This document shows, one piece after another, positions 26,222 to 35,983 of a stretch of DNA of 64,000 bases. Source of the DNA: Candidatus Argoarchaeum ethanivorans (GTDB lineage Archaea; Halobacteriota; Methanosarcinia; Methanosarcinales; EX4572-44). The notes below the pieces were generated by a model. It ran no database searches. It saw only the letters and a program-made list of their open reading frames with translations, and was not told the DNA's origin. Location of the stretch: positions 1 to 64,000 of the forward strand of contig RPGO01000028.1 in the NCBI GenBank assembly GCA_004193545.1, written 5' to 3'. Within the stretch, counting starts at the first letter, position 1; each line of letters begins with the position of its first letter. The position numbers were made by a program, and so were the translations under genes.

Positions 26222-26287
26222 ATGAAATTTGAAGATCTGAAAAGTTTGTATCTTAAAAAGAAAGAGCATTTGAGGAGTAAAACATGA
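26222..26287 (+). other. 21-codon upstream frame overlapping leuS start
   Basis: MKFEDLKSLYLKKKEHLRS-K-T, stop TGA overlapping the leuS ATG as ATGA. It starts 5 bp after the methylase scrap. It may be the beginning of a second lost gene, or a leader that couples translation into leuS; a GAGG lies within it, 9-12 bp before the leuS ATG. Confidence 0.35.
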
Positions 26288-29184
26288 ATGTAAAGTATGA
26301 TCCGTGCATAATAGAGAATAAATGGCAGAAGGCTTGGGACGACTCTGGTATATTTCAGCCCGAGATAGATCTGCGTGAGAAGTTTTTCATTACAGTACCT
26401 TATCCATACCTGAACGGGAATCTGCATGTTGGTCACACCCGCACGTTTACAATTGGTGATGTGATTGCACGGTATAAACGGATGCAGGGGTACAATGTGC
26501 TTTATCCAATGGGTTTTCATGTCACTGGCACGCCAATTGTTGGTCTTGCAGAACTTATCGCAAAAAAAGACAAGCAAACGATGGAAGTGTATCACAGGTT
26601 TCATAGTATTCCACTAAATGTGTTGTCAGGGCTTGATGAGCCCCTGAAGATAGTTGAATATTTCAGTAGGGAGGCTGAGGCTGACATGCGATCAATCGGG
26701 TATTCGATTGACTGGCGGCGCAGATTCACGACAACCGATCCGCCATACAAACAGTTCATCACCTGGCAATTTAATTTACTGCATGAGCTTGGTTGCGTAG
26801 TTAAAGGGTCGCATCCTGTACGATGGTGTCCCAATGATGATAATCCAGTGGAAGACCATGACATTTTGAAAGGTGAGGATGCAACAATCATTGATTACAC
26901 GCTCATCAAGTTCAAGCTCGAAGGTAACAGTATTATCCTGCCGTGTGCAACACTTCGCCCTGAAACCGTTTTTGGAGTGACAAACCTGTGGGTAAACCCA
27001 GAAATTACACACGTGCAGATAGAAGTGGTCTATCCAGATAAAACCCGCGAAGAGTGGATCGTGAGCAGAGACGCGTATGAAAAACTCAGATTTACTGACA
27101 AGAGAGTAAGCGTCATAAAAGAAGTAGCGGGAGTTGAGCTTATTGGAAAACACGTTACAAACCCGATAAACAATACAAGCGTACTGATACTTCCTGCATC
27201 GTTTGTAAATCCTGAAAACGGTAGCGGTGTTGTGATGAGCGTACCAGCGCATGCACCTTATGACTATCTTGCCTTAAGAGACCTGTACGATTCCGATCTG
27301 TCACAATACGGAATTAATGAAGACCTGCGAAGCAAGATCGAATTTATCTCACTGATAAAAGTTCCTGGGTTTGGAAAGTATCCGGCAGTTGAAGCAGTAG
27401 AACAACTCGGAGTTAAAAATCAGCAAGACCCGAAAGCAGAGGAAGCTACAAAAATCGTGTACCGTCGAGAGTTTCACAATGGCGAACTCACAGACACCAC
27501 CGGTAAATATGCAGGCACAAAGGTCTCGAAGATAAAAGACATACTGACACGCGATTTAATCAATAGTCACATTGCTGACATCTTCTACGAGTTTAGCTCT
27601 CAGCCAGTAATCTGTCGCTGCGGAACCAGATGCGTTGTAAACATCGTGAAAAACCAGTGGTTTCTCAACTACTCTAACCCGGAATGGAAGGAAAAAGTTT
27701 ACAGATGCCTGAAAATGATGGACATACTGCCTCCTGAACTGCACGTTGAATTTGAGAACAAAGTGGACTGGCTCAAAGATAAAGCCTGTGCGCGTCGCAA
27801 AGGACTTGGCACAAACCTCCCGTGGGACAAGCAGTGGCTCATCGAATCACTCGGGGACTCCACCATTTACATGAGCTACTACATTATGGCAAAATTCATA
27901 GCAGATGGCATAACACCAGAACAGCTAACAGAAGCGTTCTTTGACTATGTACTGCTTGGAAAAGGGAGTGCAAGCACCGTTTCGGAAAACACAGGCATCA
28001 CAAAAGAGACACTTGAATCAATACGAAATGATATTAACTACTGGTATCCGGTTGATATGCGTTCATCCGGAAAAGACCTGATACCAAACCACCTTCTCTT
28101 CTTTTTATTTCATCACACAGCCATATTTCCGGAAGACATGTGGCCACGAGCAATCGCCATCAACGGGTTCGTGTCGCTTGAGCATAAGAAAATGAGCAAG
28201 TCAAAGGGGCCGCTCTTAACAATGAAAAAAGCAGTGAAGGAATATGGGGCAGACATCACACGCTTCTACATACTTGCTGCATCAGAGCACACACAGGACG
28301 CTGACTGGCGGGAAAATGACATTGAAACCACAAAAAAGCAACTCGTGAGATTCTATCGTACCGCAAGAGAAATAATAGCGCTTCCTGTCCCGACAGGAGA
28401 CTTAAACAGCATCGACCACTGGCTATTAAGCCGTTTGCAGCATAAAGTGGCAGAGACAAATGACGCACTACAAAAACTGCAAACCAGAAGAGCCCTTCAA
28501 AACTCATTTTACCTGATGCTAAACGATCTTAAATGGTACGAGCGCCGCGGCGGGAAAAAAGCGCTCCCACAACTCCTGCACACATGGACACGACTGCTCA
28601 CACCCTTTACACCACACATTTGTGAGGAAATATGGAGCCACATTGGTGAGGGCTTTATTTCACAGGCACCGTACCCGGCACCAGACTCGGCACTTGTTGA
28701 TGTTGATTCCGAACAAGCAGAAGAATACCTGCAAAAAGTGCTCGAAGACGTTGAAGAAATCCTTCGCGTAACAAAAATTACACCACAAAAAATAATCATC
28801 TACACAACACCGCAATGGAAAAAAACCATACACGAGACAGCCATAGAACTCAAACTAACAGGTACTCTCGAGATGAAAAACGTGATGAGCGATGTTATGA
28901 AAGATCCTGAAGTGAAAAAACACGGGAAAGAAGCGCCTAAATACGTGCAAAAAATTATAACCGAGTTAAAAAACACAACAAAAGAAACAGCAAAGTTAAA
29001 GAGAGCAAAACCAATAATAGAAGAAGAAATATTATCAGACGCCAGAGGATTCCTTGAATGCGAGCTAAACTGCAAAATTGAAATACAAAGCGCAGACAAG
29101 CCAGACTATGACCCGCAACAGAAGAGCAGACACGCAGAGCCAATGAGACCGGCAATATATATTATGGAATCTACAGAAGACTAA
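26284..29184 (+). CDS. leuS: Leucyl-tRNA synthetase (archaeal type)
   Basis: Class I synthetase of 966 aa, normal for archaeal/eukaryotic LeuRS. HIGH box as HVGH near residue 51 (PYPYLNGNLHVGHTRTF), a large CP1 editing domain between about 170 and 500, the KMSKS box in LEHKKMSKSKGPLLTMKKAV near 635, the anticodon-binding helical domain after 700, and an archaeal C-terminal extension rich in Lys/Glu. A GAGG ribosome-binding site precedes ATG 26284. The gene is intact although its first ~157 codons are duplicated in inverted form upstream. moxR follows after 20 bp and may be cotranscribed. Confidence 0.97.
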   Translation: MNVKYDPCIIENKWQKAWDDSGIFQPEIDLREKFFITVPYPYLNGNLHVGHTRTFTIGDVIARYKRMQGYNVLYPMGFHVTGTPIVGLAELIAKKDKQTMEVYHRFHSIPLNVLSGLDEPLKIVEYFSREAEADMRSIGYSIDWRRRFTTTDPPYKQFITWQFNLLHELGCVVKGSHPVRWCPNDDNPVEDHDILKGEDATIIDYTLIKFKLEGNSIILPCATLRPETVFGVTNLWVNPEITHVQIEVVYPDKTREEWIVSRDAYEKLRFTDKRVSVIKEVAGVELIGKHVTNPINNTSVLILPASFVNPENGSGVVMSVPAHAPYDYLALRDLYDSDLSQYGINEDLRSKIEFISLIKVPGFGKYPAVEAVEQLGVKNQQDPKAEEATKIVYRREFHNGELTDTTGKYAGTKVSKIKDILTRDLINSHIADIFYEFSSQPVICRCGTRCVVNIVKNQWFLNYSNPEWKEKVYRCLKMMDILPPELHVEFENKVDWLKDKACARRKGLGTNLPWDKQWLIESLGDSTIYMSYYIMAKFIADGITPEQLTEAFFDYVLLGKGSASTVSENTGITKETLESIRNDINYWYPVDMRSSGKDLIPNHLLFFLFHHTAIFPEDMWPRAIAINGFVSLEHKKMSKSKGPLLTMKKAVKEYGADITRFYILAASEHTQDADWRENDIETTKKQLVRFYRTAREIIALPVPTGDLNSIDHWLLSRLQHKVAETNDALQKLQTRRALQNSFYLMLNDLKWYERRGGKKALPQLLHTWTRLLTPFTPHICEEIWSHIGEGFISQAPYPAPDSALVDVDSEQAEEYLQKVLEDVEEILRVTKITPQKIIIYTTPQWKKTIHETAIELKLTGTLEMKNVMSDVMKDPEVKKHGKEAPKYVQKIITELKNTTKETAKLKRAKPIIEEEILSDARGFLECELNCKIEIQSADKPDYDPQQKSRHAEPMRPAIYIMESTED

Positions 29185-29204
29185 AAACAATAGGGAGAAA
29201 AATA

Positions 29205-30158
29205 ATGAGTAGCAAAACAACGTATAAATATGCAACCGATGCAACGTCATCAGTTTTTGATGAGGTTTCAAAGGTTATTGTAGGGCAGAAGGAATCTGTT
29301 GAAGAGATCGTTATTGCAATACTGTGTAATGGTCATGCGCTCGTGGAAAGTTATCCTGGTCTTGGAAAGACCTTAACTATCAGCACGCTTGCAAAGGTGA
29401 TGGATTTAAAGTTCAGCCGCATCCAGTGCACGCCTGATCTCATGCCTTCTGATATTACAGGAACGTATATCGTGGAAGAGCATGCTGGCGGCAAGGAGTT
29501 CCGATTTGAGCAGGGTCCTGTGTTTGCAAATATTGTTCTTGCGGATGAGATTAATCGTGCATCTCCCAAAACCCAGAGTGCGCTTCTTGAAGCCATGCAG
29601 GAAAAGCAGGTGACTGTTGGCAAGGAGACGTACGTTCTGGATAAGCCTTTTTTTGTTCTTGCCACACAGAATCCTATAGAGATGGAGGGAACCTATCCTT
29701 TGCCTGAGGCACAGCTTGACCGTTTTCTTTTGAAAATACTCTTAGGCTATCCTTCCCCGGAAGAGGAAGACACGATTATCGAGAGATACACTGGTAACAT
29801 CATGCCAACCGTGGATAAAGTGCTTCCAAAGGAAACACTGCTTGAACTTCAAAAGCTCACGCGCGACGTTCCAATCGCAAACGATTTGAAGAGCCAGGTG
29901 ATAAAAATCGTTGGTGCGACCAGAAGCGACAGGAGAGAGATAGAGTACGGGGCATCACCACGTGCATCCATTGGATTAATCCTTGCTTCAAAAGCACGAG
30001 CTTTAATACACGGGCGAAGCTACGTATCAGAAGAAGATATTACTGCAATGGCATATCCTGTGCTTCGCCACCGAATCATTCTCACATTTGAAGCCGAACG
30101 GAAAGGCGTGAACGTGGATGACGTGATAAAAAACATAGTGAAAGATACTAAAAAATAG
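29205..30158 (+). CDS. MoxR-family AAA+ ATPase, orphan
   Basis: 317-aa MoxR/RavA-type AAA+ protein. VIVGQKESVEEIVIAIL near the start; Walker A is ESYPGLGKTLT, with Tyr-Pro replacing the usual Gly-x-Pro before GLGKT; Walker B IVLADEINRASPKTQSALLEAM; sensor 1 LATQNPIEMEGTYPLPEAQLDRF in the MoxR pattern; lid domain with PRASIGLILASKARAL. MoxR proteins usually act as chaperones with von Willebrand A (VWA) and DUF58 partners encoded next door. Here the only neighbour downstream is on the opposite strand, so partners, if any, are elsewhere. It follows leuS after 20 bp. Substrate unknown. Confidence 0.92.
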   Translation: MSSKTTYKYATDATSSVFDEVSKVIVGQKESVEEIVIAILCNGHALVESYPGLGKTLTISTLAKVMDLKFSRIQCTPDLMPSDITGTYIVEEHAGGKEFRFEQGPVFANIVLADEINRASPKTQSALLEAMQEKQVTVGKETYVLDKPFFVLATQNPIEMEGTYPLPEAQLDRFLLKILLGYPSPEEEDTIIERYTGNIMPTVDKVLPKETLLELQKLTRDVPIANDLKSQVIKIVGATRSDRREIEYGASPRASIGLILASKARALIHGRSYVSEEDITAMAYPVLRHRIILTFEAERKGVNVDDVIKNIVKDTKK

Positions 30159-30185
30159 GTGAAAGTATTTTAGAAGCAAAAGTTA

Positions 30186-32216
30186 CTATTTTAATTCTTC
30201 CAACAACACATCCATTTTCTTTACATCTTCTTCTTTTCCCTGCTTCTCGAATAGATTTTTTGCAATCTCAAACTCCTTCTTCGCGTCTTCCAGTCTTTCT
30301 GTTTTTAAGAAGAGAATGCCAAGATTATTATAAGCTTCTGCATAATCCGGGTTTATTCGTATTGCTTCCCTGTACTCTTTCTCTGCTTCACCAAATCGTT
30401 TTAAATCTTTAAGCAACAAAACCCCGAGATTGTAATGAGCTTCTGCATAATCTGGATTTATTCGTATTGTTTCTCTCCATTCTTTCTCTGCTTCATCAAA
30501 TCGTTTTAAATCATAAAACAAATTTCCGAGATTGTAATGAGTTTCTGCATAATCCGGGTTTATTCGTATTGCTTCCCTGTACTCTTTCTCTGCTTCACCA
30601 AATCGTTTCAAATCTTTAAGCAAATTCCCGAGATTGCCATGAGCTTCTACAAGACTTGGGTTTATTCGTATTGTTTCTCTCCATTCTTTCTCTGCTTCAC
30701 CAAATCGTTTTAAATCTTTAAGCAAATTCCCGAGATTGCCATTAGCTTCTACATAATCCGGGTTTATTCGTATCGCTTCCCTGTACTCTTTCTCTGCTTC
30801 ACCAAATCGTTTTAAATCATAAAACAAATTTCCGAGATTGTAGTGAGCTTCTGCATTATCCGGGTTTATTCGTATTGCTTCCCTGTACTCTTTCTCTGCT
30901 TCACCAAATCGTTTTAAATCTTTAAGCAGAATCCCGAGATTATTATGAGCTTCTACATAATCCGGGTTTATTCGTATCGCTTCTCTGCACTCTTTTTCTG
31001 CTTCATCGAATCGTTTTAAATCTTTAAGCAAAATCCCGAGATTGTAGTGAGCTTCTGCATTATCCGGGTTTATTCGTATTGCTTCCTTGTAGCATTTTAC
31101 ACCATCTTCGGCTTGGTTCTTGAAATAGTAAGAATTTCCAAGGTAAAAAAGATTTTCAGCATCTTTTAAGTTTATTAGAAGATTGAAAAGTGGTGTGAGA
31201 TGGTCTTCCGGAGAATAATCATATACGATTGATTCAAGGATGTTATCATAAATATTTATCTTATTTATGCTTCTTTCCGGTCTGGTAATTAAGCTATTTT
31301 TCTCAAGCGCATTGAGCGAGTCTATCCAGAGATGTTCCTCAAGATTTATCTCAAAAATTGAGTTGCAAACACTCTTTATCAGATCCTTCTCATACGTGAA
31401 GATATTTGCACACTTCAATAGTTTGCAGGCTCTCAGAATAGCCTTCTCGAAATCATTCAACCGATCGTATCTGTTTTTCATATCTCCATCATCAAGAATC
31501 ACCTGGCCCGGCTGCCCGTGAAATTGCTCTGGCTTCCATTCAACCTCGGCATCCTCTGCCAATTTTTCTCCCGCCAAAGGGCTAATTTTATATTCATCAA
31601 GGTTTACAATCTCAAATCCTCTAAAAAACTCCATTGCCTTCTTTTTAAAATCTTCAAGTTCACCCCCGCTTCTACAGGTCGAAAGAACAACCAGCTTCTT
31701 TGATTTTTCTCTAAATTTTTTCACAAAACCTTGAAAATCGAAGTCGACACTTGCGAACTTGTTAAGATCGTCAAAAAATATCAGATAATTCTTCTTAAGC
31801 CGTGGTAAAGAAAAATCCGGGGCTTTCTCAGCGGCTGGTTTGATCAGGTAAAAATCCGGAAAAATTAATTTTACAGCCTGGTAAGCACTTCTTGTTTTCC
31901 CAGCCTTCGGTACACCAGTTACCAGCACATCTTTTGAATCTTCCAGATTATTACTTATCTCCTGATCGCTATCTCTTCTCAAATACACCTCTTTTTTTGC
32001 AAGAGGAGGTGTTTGAATCCCCAAATCTTCAGGCTGCAAATTTTTACATTTTTTGTATAGAAATCTTTCTTTAAAGGTGTTTTTTGGACGTATGAACGGC
32101 AAGACCTTATCCTGAAAGTACCAGAGTATTCCAATCGCCGTACCTATAAATCCAACTATCACAATCATCTGTCCAACGAGTGATCCTTGCACAAGGACGA
32201 TTATTTCATTAATCAT
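30186..32216 (-). CDS. Membrane-anchored P-loop NTPase with nine TPR repeats
   Basis: 676 aa. A transmembrane segment at about residues 12-33 (LVGQMIVIVGFIGTAIGIL) precedes a STAND-like NTPase domain: Walker A DVLVTGVPKAGKTRSAY near 96-112, Walker B LIFFDDLNKF near 148, then VVLSTCRSGGELE as a sensor-like strand and a winged-helix-like region to about 350. Nine 34-residue TPRs follow (about 365-665), eight of them almost identical (NPDYAEAHYNLGNLLKDLKR type; one has an extra Leu). The architecture suggests a membrane-tethered scaffold or signal sensor; ligand unknown. It converges on moxR with 27 bp between the stops. Confidence 0.85.
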   Translation of the reverse strand: MINEIIVLVQGSLVGQMIVIVGFIGTAIGILWYFQDKVLPFIRPKNTFKERFLYKKCKNLQPEDLGIQTPPLAKKEVYLRRDSDQEISNNLEDSKDVLVTGVPKAGKTRSAYQAVKLIFPDFYLIKPAAEKAPDFSLPRLKKNYLIFFDDLNKFASVDFDFQGFVKKFREKSKKLVVLSTCRSGGELEDFKKKAMEFFRGFEIVNLDEYKISPLAGEKLAEDAEVEWKPEQFHGQPGQVILDDGDMKNRYDRLNDFEKAILRACKLLKCANIFTYEKDLIKSVCNSIFEINLEEHLWIDSLNALEKNSLITRPERSINKINIYDNILESIVYDYSPEDHLTPLFNLLINLKDAENLFYLGNSYYFKNQAEDGVKCYKEAIRINPDNAEAHYNLGILLKDLKRFDEAEKECREAIRINPDYVEAHNNLGILLKDLKRFGEAEKEYREAIRINPDNAEAHYNLGNLFYDLKRFGEAEKEYREAIRINPDYVEANGNLGNLLKDLKRFGEAEKEWRETIRINPSLVEAHGNLGNLLKDLKRFGEAEKEYREAIRINPDYAETHYNLGNLFYDLKRFDEAEKEWRETIRINPDYAEAHYNLGVLLLKDLKRFGEAEKEYREAIRINPDYAEAYNNLGILFLKTERLEDAKKEFEIAKNLFEKQGKEEDVKKMDVLLEELK

Positions 32217-32623
32217 CGTAGAGTACTTTAGAACTTCTTTATATTTTTATTTTTTTGTCAGGCAATTCCCGGGTGAAGTGTTGATTGAGTTTAATATAAA
32301 GGTGCGTCCGGGTTCCCATTTTCATTCAAAACTCAACAGGTAATGACCGCAACCAGTACAAAGGATACACGCAGGTGTCTTATTATTCGGTACTGTCCTA
32401 ATATACGATAGTTTATTATAGGATGCAATATAACCACTCTCTTGCTTGACTTTCAAAGAAGTGTAAATTGACCCTTTGATTTTCCTCAAAAACCGTTACC
32501 CTCTGGACTCGTTGCCGTTTCCCAATCTGTATGACCTAACTTTTGATATTAGTATAATGTCACAACACATATCGATTATAGCAGATAACTATAGATAGCA
32601 GTATGACCTAATGCATCCGTATT
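32217..32623. other. Gene-free stretch upstream of the NTPase-TPR gene and IS1634 remnant
   Basis: No coding frame is supported. It should hold the promoter of the minus-strand NTPase-TPR gene next to 32217. Two near-identical TATGACCTAA motifs (about 32529 and 32602) precede the transposase frame and may mark the left end of that element; no clear inverted partner was found at the right end. Confidence 0.4.
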
Positions 32624-34010
32624 GTGTCATTGAGAAAGAATAAGATCAAAGGTCACATCTATTGGTATGCCGTTGAAATGGCAAGAGTTGATGGTAAGCC
32701 CAAGCAGGTGTGGCAAAAGTACCTCGGAACTGCGAAAAAGATCGTTGAACTGAAGGAACAGGCAACAGAACTGCCGCACATCAAGCTGAAATCGTTCCAG
32801 TACGGAAAGACCGCTGCTCTCCTCGCCGTATCCGATGAACTGAACTTCATTGACATCGTAAACCGGCATACCAACAAGAAGATAGAAGGCTTAACAGTTG
32901 ACGGTATCTGGACCATTGGGCGGGACGATGGGGCATTATCCAGAGGGAATTCCATGCGGGCAGTGGTTTAACAAGTCCACACCCGAAAGCACTCTGGAAG
33001 TTTCCGCACCAACTGAGCTGCCAGGACGCTTAAATCACTACAAATACGTAGATCAGGGAGACCAGCCAGGAAGATATAGGACGTGTACGCCGCGATGATT
33101 AAAAATGGGGAATAACGCCGCATTTACTCTTTGGCGGACGAGTCAAACTGGTTTTATACATCGAAAGAACGCCTATGAAGGGGAAAAACAAGCAGTTCAG
33201 GTACGATAAGAACCTGATCTCTGTTGGGCTTGCAGTATCGAAGATAACGTTTATGCATAGAAACTTATGAAGGAAACGCAACGACCAGAAAGATATTCCC
33301 AAGACTGCTGGACACGCTCACAGAGCGGTTGAGTAACCTGGAAATAACCACCGGAACCACGGTACTGGTCTTTGACAGGGCAATAACAGAAGTGAATATT
33401 GTGATGTATTGTCCGACATGCACGACTAATGGCATCTGCAAAGCACGAGCAGGTAAAGAGGATTTGCTGAGAATGCCGCTTGATAAGTACAAATACCGTA
33501 CTGGAAACCAAAAGGTCCGCAAAATATATGGTTTACTGGACGGAATGCTCGTTCTTTGGGCGGGAATTCACCACAGTCGTTGCGTATAGCGATGCCTCGT
33601 ACAAACAGGTTATATGTGAGTTATGAGAAACGAGAAAGTCAAAGTGCTGGATAAAATTTTGTGCTGATCTGAAAGAAGCATGAAACAGAGGCAAGGAGCG
33701 GGATCACGGGCGATGGGCAAAGTAAGTAAGCGTGGAGCAAAATGGCAGGATCATCCGGAAGGATTTAGAGAGCAATAATCGGATATAAGGTCGGAGGAAG
33801 CACCGAAGGTAAAACCATCTCTTACGTATTGGATCAAAGATAAGGAGTTTAGAACGTTACGACGGTTCCGGAAGAGGCATTTTCACTGATAAGGACCGAA
33901 TGGCACTCTGAAAAAAGATAGTAAAGACTTGCGGTGAAATCTCTTGTGGAAGACGACTGAAACTGCTGAGCGATGCATTCCTCGTTCAATAGGACCATGT
34001 TAACCACCAT
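32624..34010 (+). pseudogene. IS1634-family transposase, heavily decayed
   Basis: The first 115 codons are open (GTG start; MSLRKNKIKGHIYWYAVEMA, then VWQKYLGTAKKIVELKEQAT), typical of the IS1634-type N-terminus. After a frame break, MKGKNKQFRYDKNLISVGLA, SNLEITTGTTVLVFDRAITE (33329 onward) and LDKYKYRTGNQKVRK are recognisable pieces of the same protein in several frames, ending near 34000. Multiple stops and frameshifts mean no activity. Full-length members are about 500-570 aa, consistent with the 1.4-kb span. Confidence 0.8.
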
Positions 34011-34348
34011 AAGGACTACTAACATCAAGAGTACACATTTCTTTGCATAACAGGACTTCTTTTTATATAGATACTTAGCCCGACTGTTACAAACATTTTA
34101 ATATAAGTCTAAAACATCTCGTAAAGAGGACTTGCTTGGGATACGTGTTGCGCTTGGACAGGTAAACCGGGCTTGGGTTGGTGGTTGAGAATGAATTCCG
34201 CGCTAAGCCAGATTGTTCTCCCATCCGAATCTTGGGAAATTTATCACTGGGCAGAGAAATCAGTAGTAGGGGGGCTTAATGTTTTGGTGGGGACTATGTG
34301 GATGAAGGCTTCAGCTATCGATTTTTCGCACATGTTTGAAAGTCGAGA

Positions 34349-34668
34349 ACAAATATAAAAAAAGTGGGGTAAAAAACTGATTGAAAAACCTTCACTAAAT
34401 CGAGCGGTTGGACCTACAAGCATGCAGGCAATTAAAAATATGCTATCAGGTGCATGCTTGCAGGATTCTGGACTAAACTCTGACTCCGGTGGTTCAGTCG
34501 TGAGAGTGGCTCCAATCGGGCTTTTATCATCAGACATTGATCAAGTGGTCGAGCTTGCAACACCATTCTCTCGTCCTACACATACGAGCACTAGTAGTAT
34601 AGCAGGGGCAGTTGCCATTGTCCCATCAGGTTCAATGAATGTTTGTGACGTTCCACTTTCAGAATTAT
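34349..34668 (+). pseudogene. Duplicated internal fragment of ADP-ribosylglycohydrolase
   Basis: About 320 bp repeat the segment 35079-35397 of the intact gene downstream in direct orientation (KKLIEKPSLNRAVGPTSMQA, then VVRVAPIGLLSSDIDQVVEL). An extra A in the run near 34357 and changes such as GGSVVR for CGSAMR show decay. It has neither the N-terminal nor the C-terminal metal-binding motifs. The preceding stretch 34011-34348 holds a 61-codon frame (from 34173, MGWWLRMNSALSQIVLPSES) that I do not recognise; nothing else is seen there. Confidence 0.85.
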
Positions 34669-34820
34669 AGTCTTCCGCTAAACTTGAAATAAATAAATAT
34701 ATGGTATGTGTTACATAAACATCTCCATGGATAAAGAATGGGTGATGATAAGACGGTGTGCAGAAATCAACTATCGATTACAAGGCAATCGAGTTGCGCA
34801 AAGCAATCAAGGAATGATAA

Positions 34821-35738
34821 ATGATGAATGTAACCAGTAAGTACAGGGGATGTTTGATTGGAGCAGCGGTTGGAGACGCTCTTGGAATGCAAACCGAGGG
34901 ATTGAACCGTGATGAGATCACCTCCATCTTTGGTGTAGTGAGAGACTATGGGCGTGCACCAATTTCTTATCCTAATAGAAAACTAAAGCAAGGACAGTAT
35001 ACAGATGATACTGAACAAATGATCCTGTTAACAGAATCAATCATAGAGGCAAACGGATTTGATGTTGAAGTCTTTGCAACAAATATAAAAAAGTGGGGTA
35101 AAAAACTGATTGAAAAACCTTCACTGAATCGAACGGTTGGACCTACAAGTATGCAGGCAATTAAAAATATGCTATCGGGTGCGTGCTGGCAGGATTCTGG
35201 GCTCAATTCCGACTCATGTGGCTCAGCCATGAGAGTGGCTCCAATCGGGCTCCTATCATCAGACATTGATCAAGTGGTCGAGCTTGCAACACTATCCTCC
35301 CGTCCCACACATACCAGCACTGGTGGTATAGCAGGGGCAGTTGCCATTGCCTTAGCAGTTTCAATGAATGTTCGCAACGTTCCACTTTTAGAACTGATTT
35401 ACAACATCGTTAGTAAAGTTAAAAAGATTGATCAGGCTCTTGCAGGAAGCATCCAAAAATTGGTCACATCGCCTGCAGAAGACTTTTTTGGGAAGAATGG
35501 CGTTTCAAGTTCGGTATACGAAACTGTGCCTGCTTCCTTTTTTATTTTTATCAACCATATCGACAGTTTCGAGGATGCAATAATCACAGCGGCAAATATT
35601 GGTGGCGATACGGATTCGGTTGCATGCATGACTGGTGCAATGCTTGGTGCTCGCCTTGGTGTGGATGCAATTCCCAGTCGATGGGTGCTCGGACTTGAAA
35701 ATAGGGAATATATTGAACGGTTAGCTATCGAACTTTAG
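34821..35738 (+). CDS. ADP-ribosylglycohydrolase (DraG/ARH-like)
   Basis: 305 aa, the usual size for DraG/ARH3-type hydrolases that remove ADP-ribose from arginine or serine side chains using two Mg2+/Mn2+ ions. Motifs: GCLIGAAVGDALGMQTEG at residues 10-27, GQYTDDTEQMILLTESI near 57 (first metal site), and IGGDTDSVACMTGAMLGARL near 257 (second metal site). NGSAMR of many homologs is CGSAMRVAP here. An ATG ATG start at 34821/34824 follows an AAGGA. Direct partner genes (DraT or nitrogenase) are absent. Substrate unknown. An upstream decayed partial copy shows the locus has duplicated. Confidence 0.93.
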   Translation: MMNVTSKYRGCLIGAAVGDALGMQTEGLNRDEITSIFGVVRDYGRAPISYPNRKLKQGQYTDDTEQMILLTESIIEANGFDVEVFATNIKKWGKKLIEKPSLNRTVGPTSMQAIKNMLSGACWQDSGLNSDSCGSAMRVAPIGLLSSDIDQVVELATLSSRPTHTSTGGIAGAVAIALAVSMNVRNVPLLELIYNIVSKVKKIDQALAGSIQKLVTSPAEDFFGKNGVSSSVYETVPASFFIFINHIDSFEDAIITAANIGGDTDSVACMTGAMLGARLGVDAIPSRWVLGLENREYIERLAIEL

Positions 35739-35800
35739 GTAAACTCATGTCTTGCAAAAGCTTCTTTTATGGTGAGACTGTATAAAGGTGGTTGATTAAT

Positions 35801-35971
35801 ATGGTTAAAAAAATTACTAATAACTGCATTTCCTGTGGCGTCAACCTTGTTGAACAAGGTCATGTGAGATTTCCATGCCCGTCTTGCGGAACTGAGATTG
35901 GTAGATGTGTAAATTGCAGGCATCAGAGCAATTTATATACGTGTCCAAATTGCAAGTTCCAGGGACCTTAA
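35801..35971 (+). CDS. Small archaeal zinc-ribbon protein
   Basis: 56 residues, two zinc ribbons with four CxxC knuckles: CISCGVNLV, then [17 protein letters not shown], then [10 protein letters not shown] at the C-terminus. This DUF1610-like small Zn protein is typically encoded directly before aEF1-beta in euryarchaea; here the EF1-beta ATG follows after 12 bp, so the genes form one operon, presumably linked to translation. The real function is unknown. GGTG precedes the start region. Confidence 0.88.
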   Translation: MVKKITNNCISCGVNLVEQGHVRFPCPSCGTEIGRCVNCRHQSNLYTCPNCKFQGP

Positions 35972-35983
35972 GGTGATTTAATT

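Larger units (their letters stand above)
25586..26756 (+). repeat. Right arm of large inverted duplication (functional copy)
   Basis: Contains the 5' half of the PUA gene, a truncated methylase start, and the first ~157 codons of leuS. It is the inverted partner of 24221-25330; the 255 bp between the arms (25331-25585) hold the middle of the PUA gene. The arms are imperfect but share long blocks. Confidence 0.9.

Noticed and set aside
26776-27252. 158-codon minus-strand frame opposite leuS
   Set aside because: Shadow of LeuRS; Cys/His/Phe-rich translation with no family features.
30290-31110. Regularly spaced near-identical repeats, considered as a CRISPR array
   Set aside because: The 102-bp periodicity encodes TPR helices in frame; no unique spacers exist between repeats.
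32624-34010. Several short open frames annotated as separate small genes
   Set aside because: All are pieces of one IS1634-type transposase in different frames.
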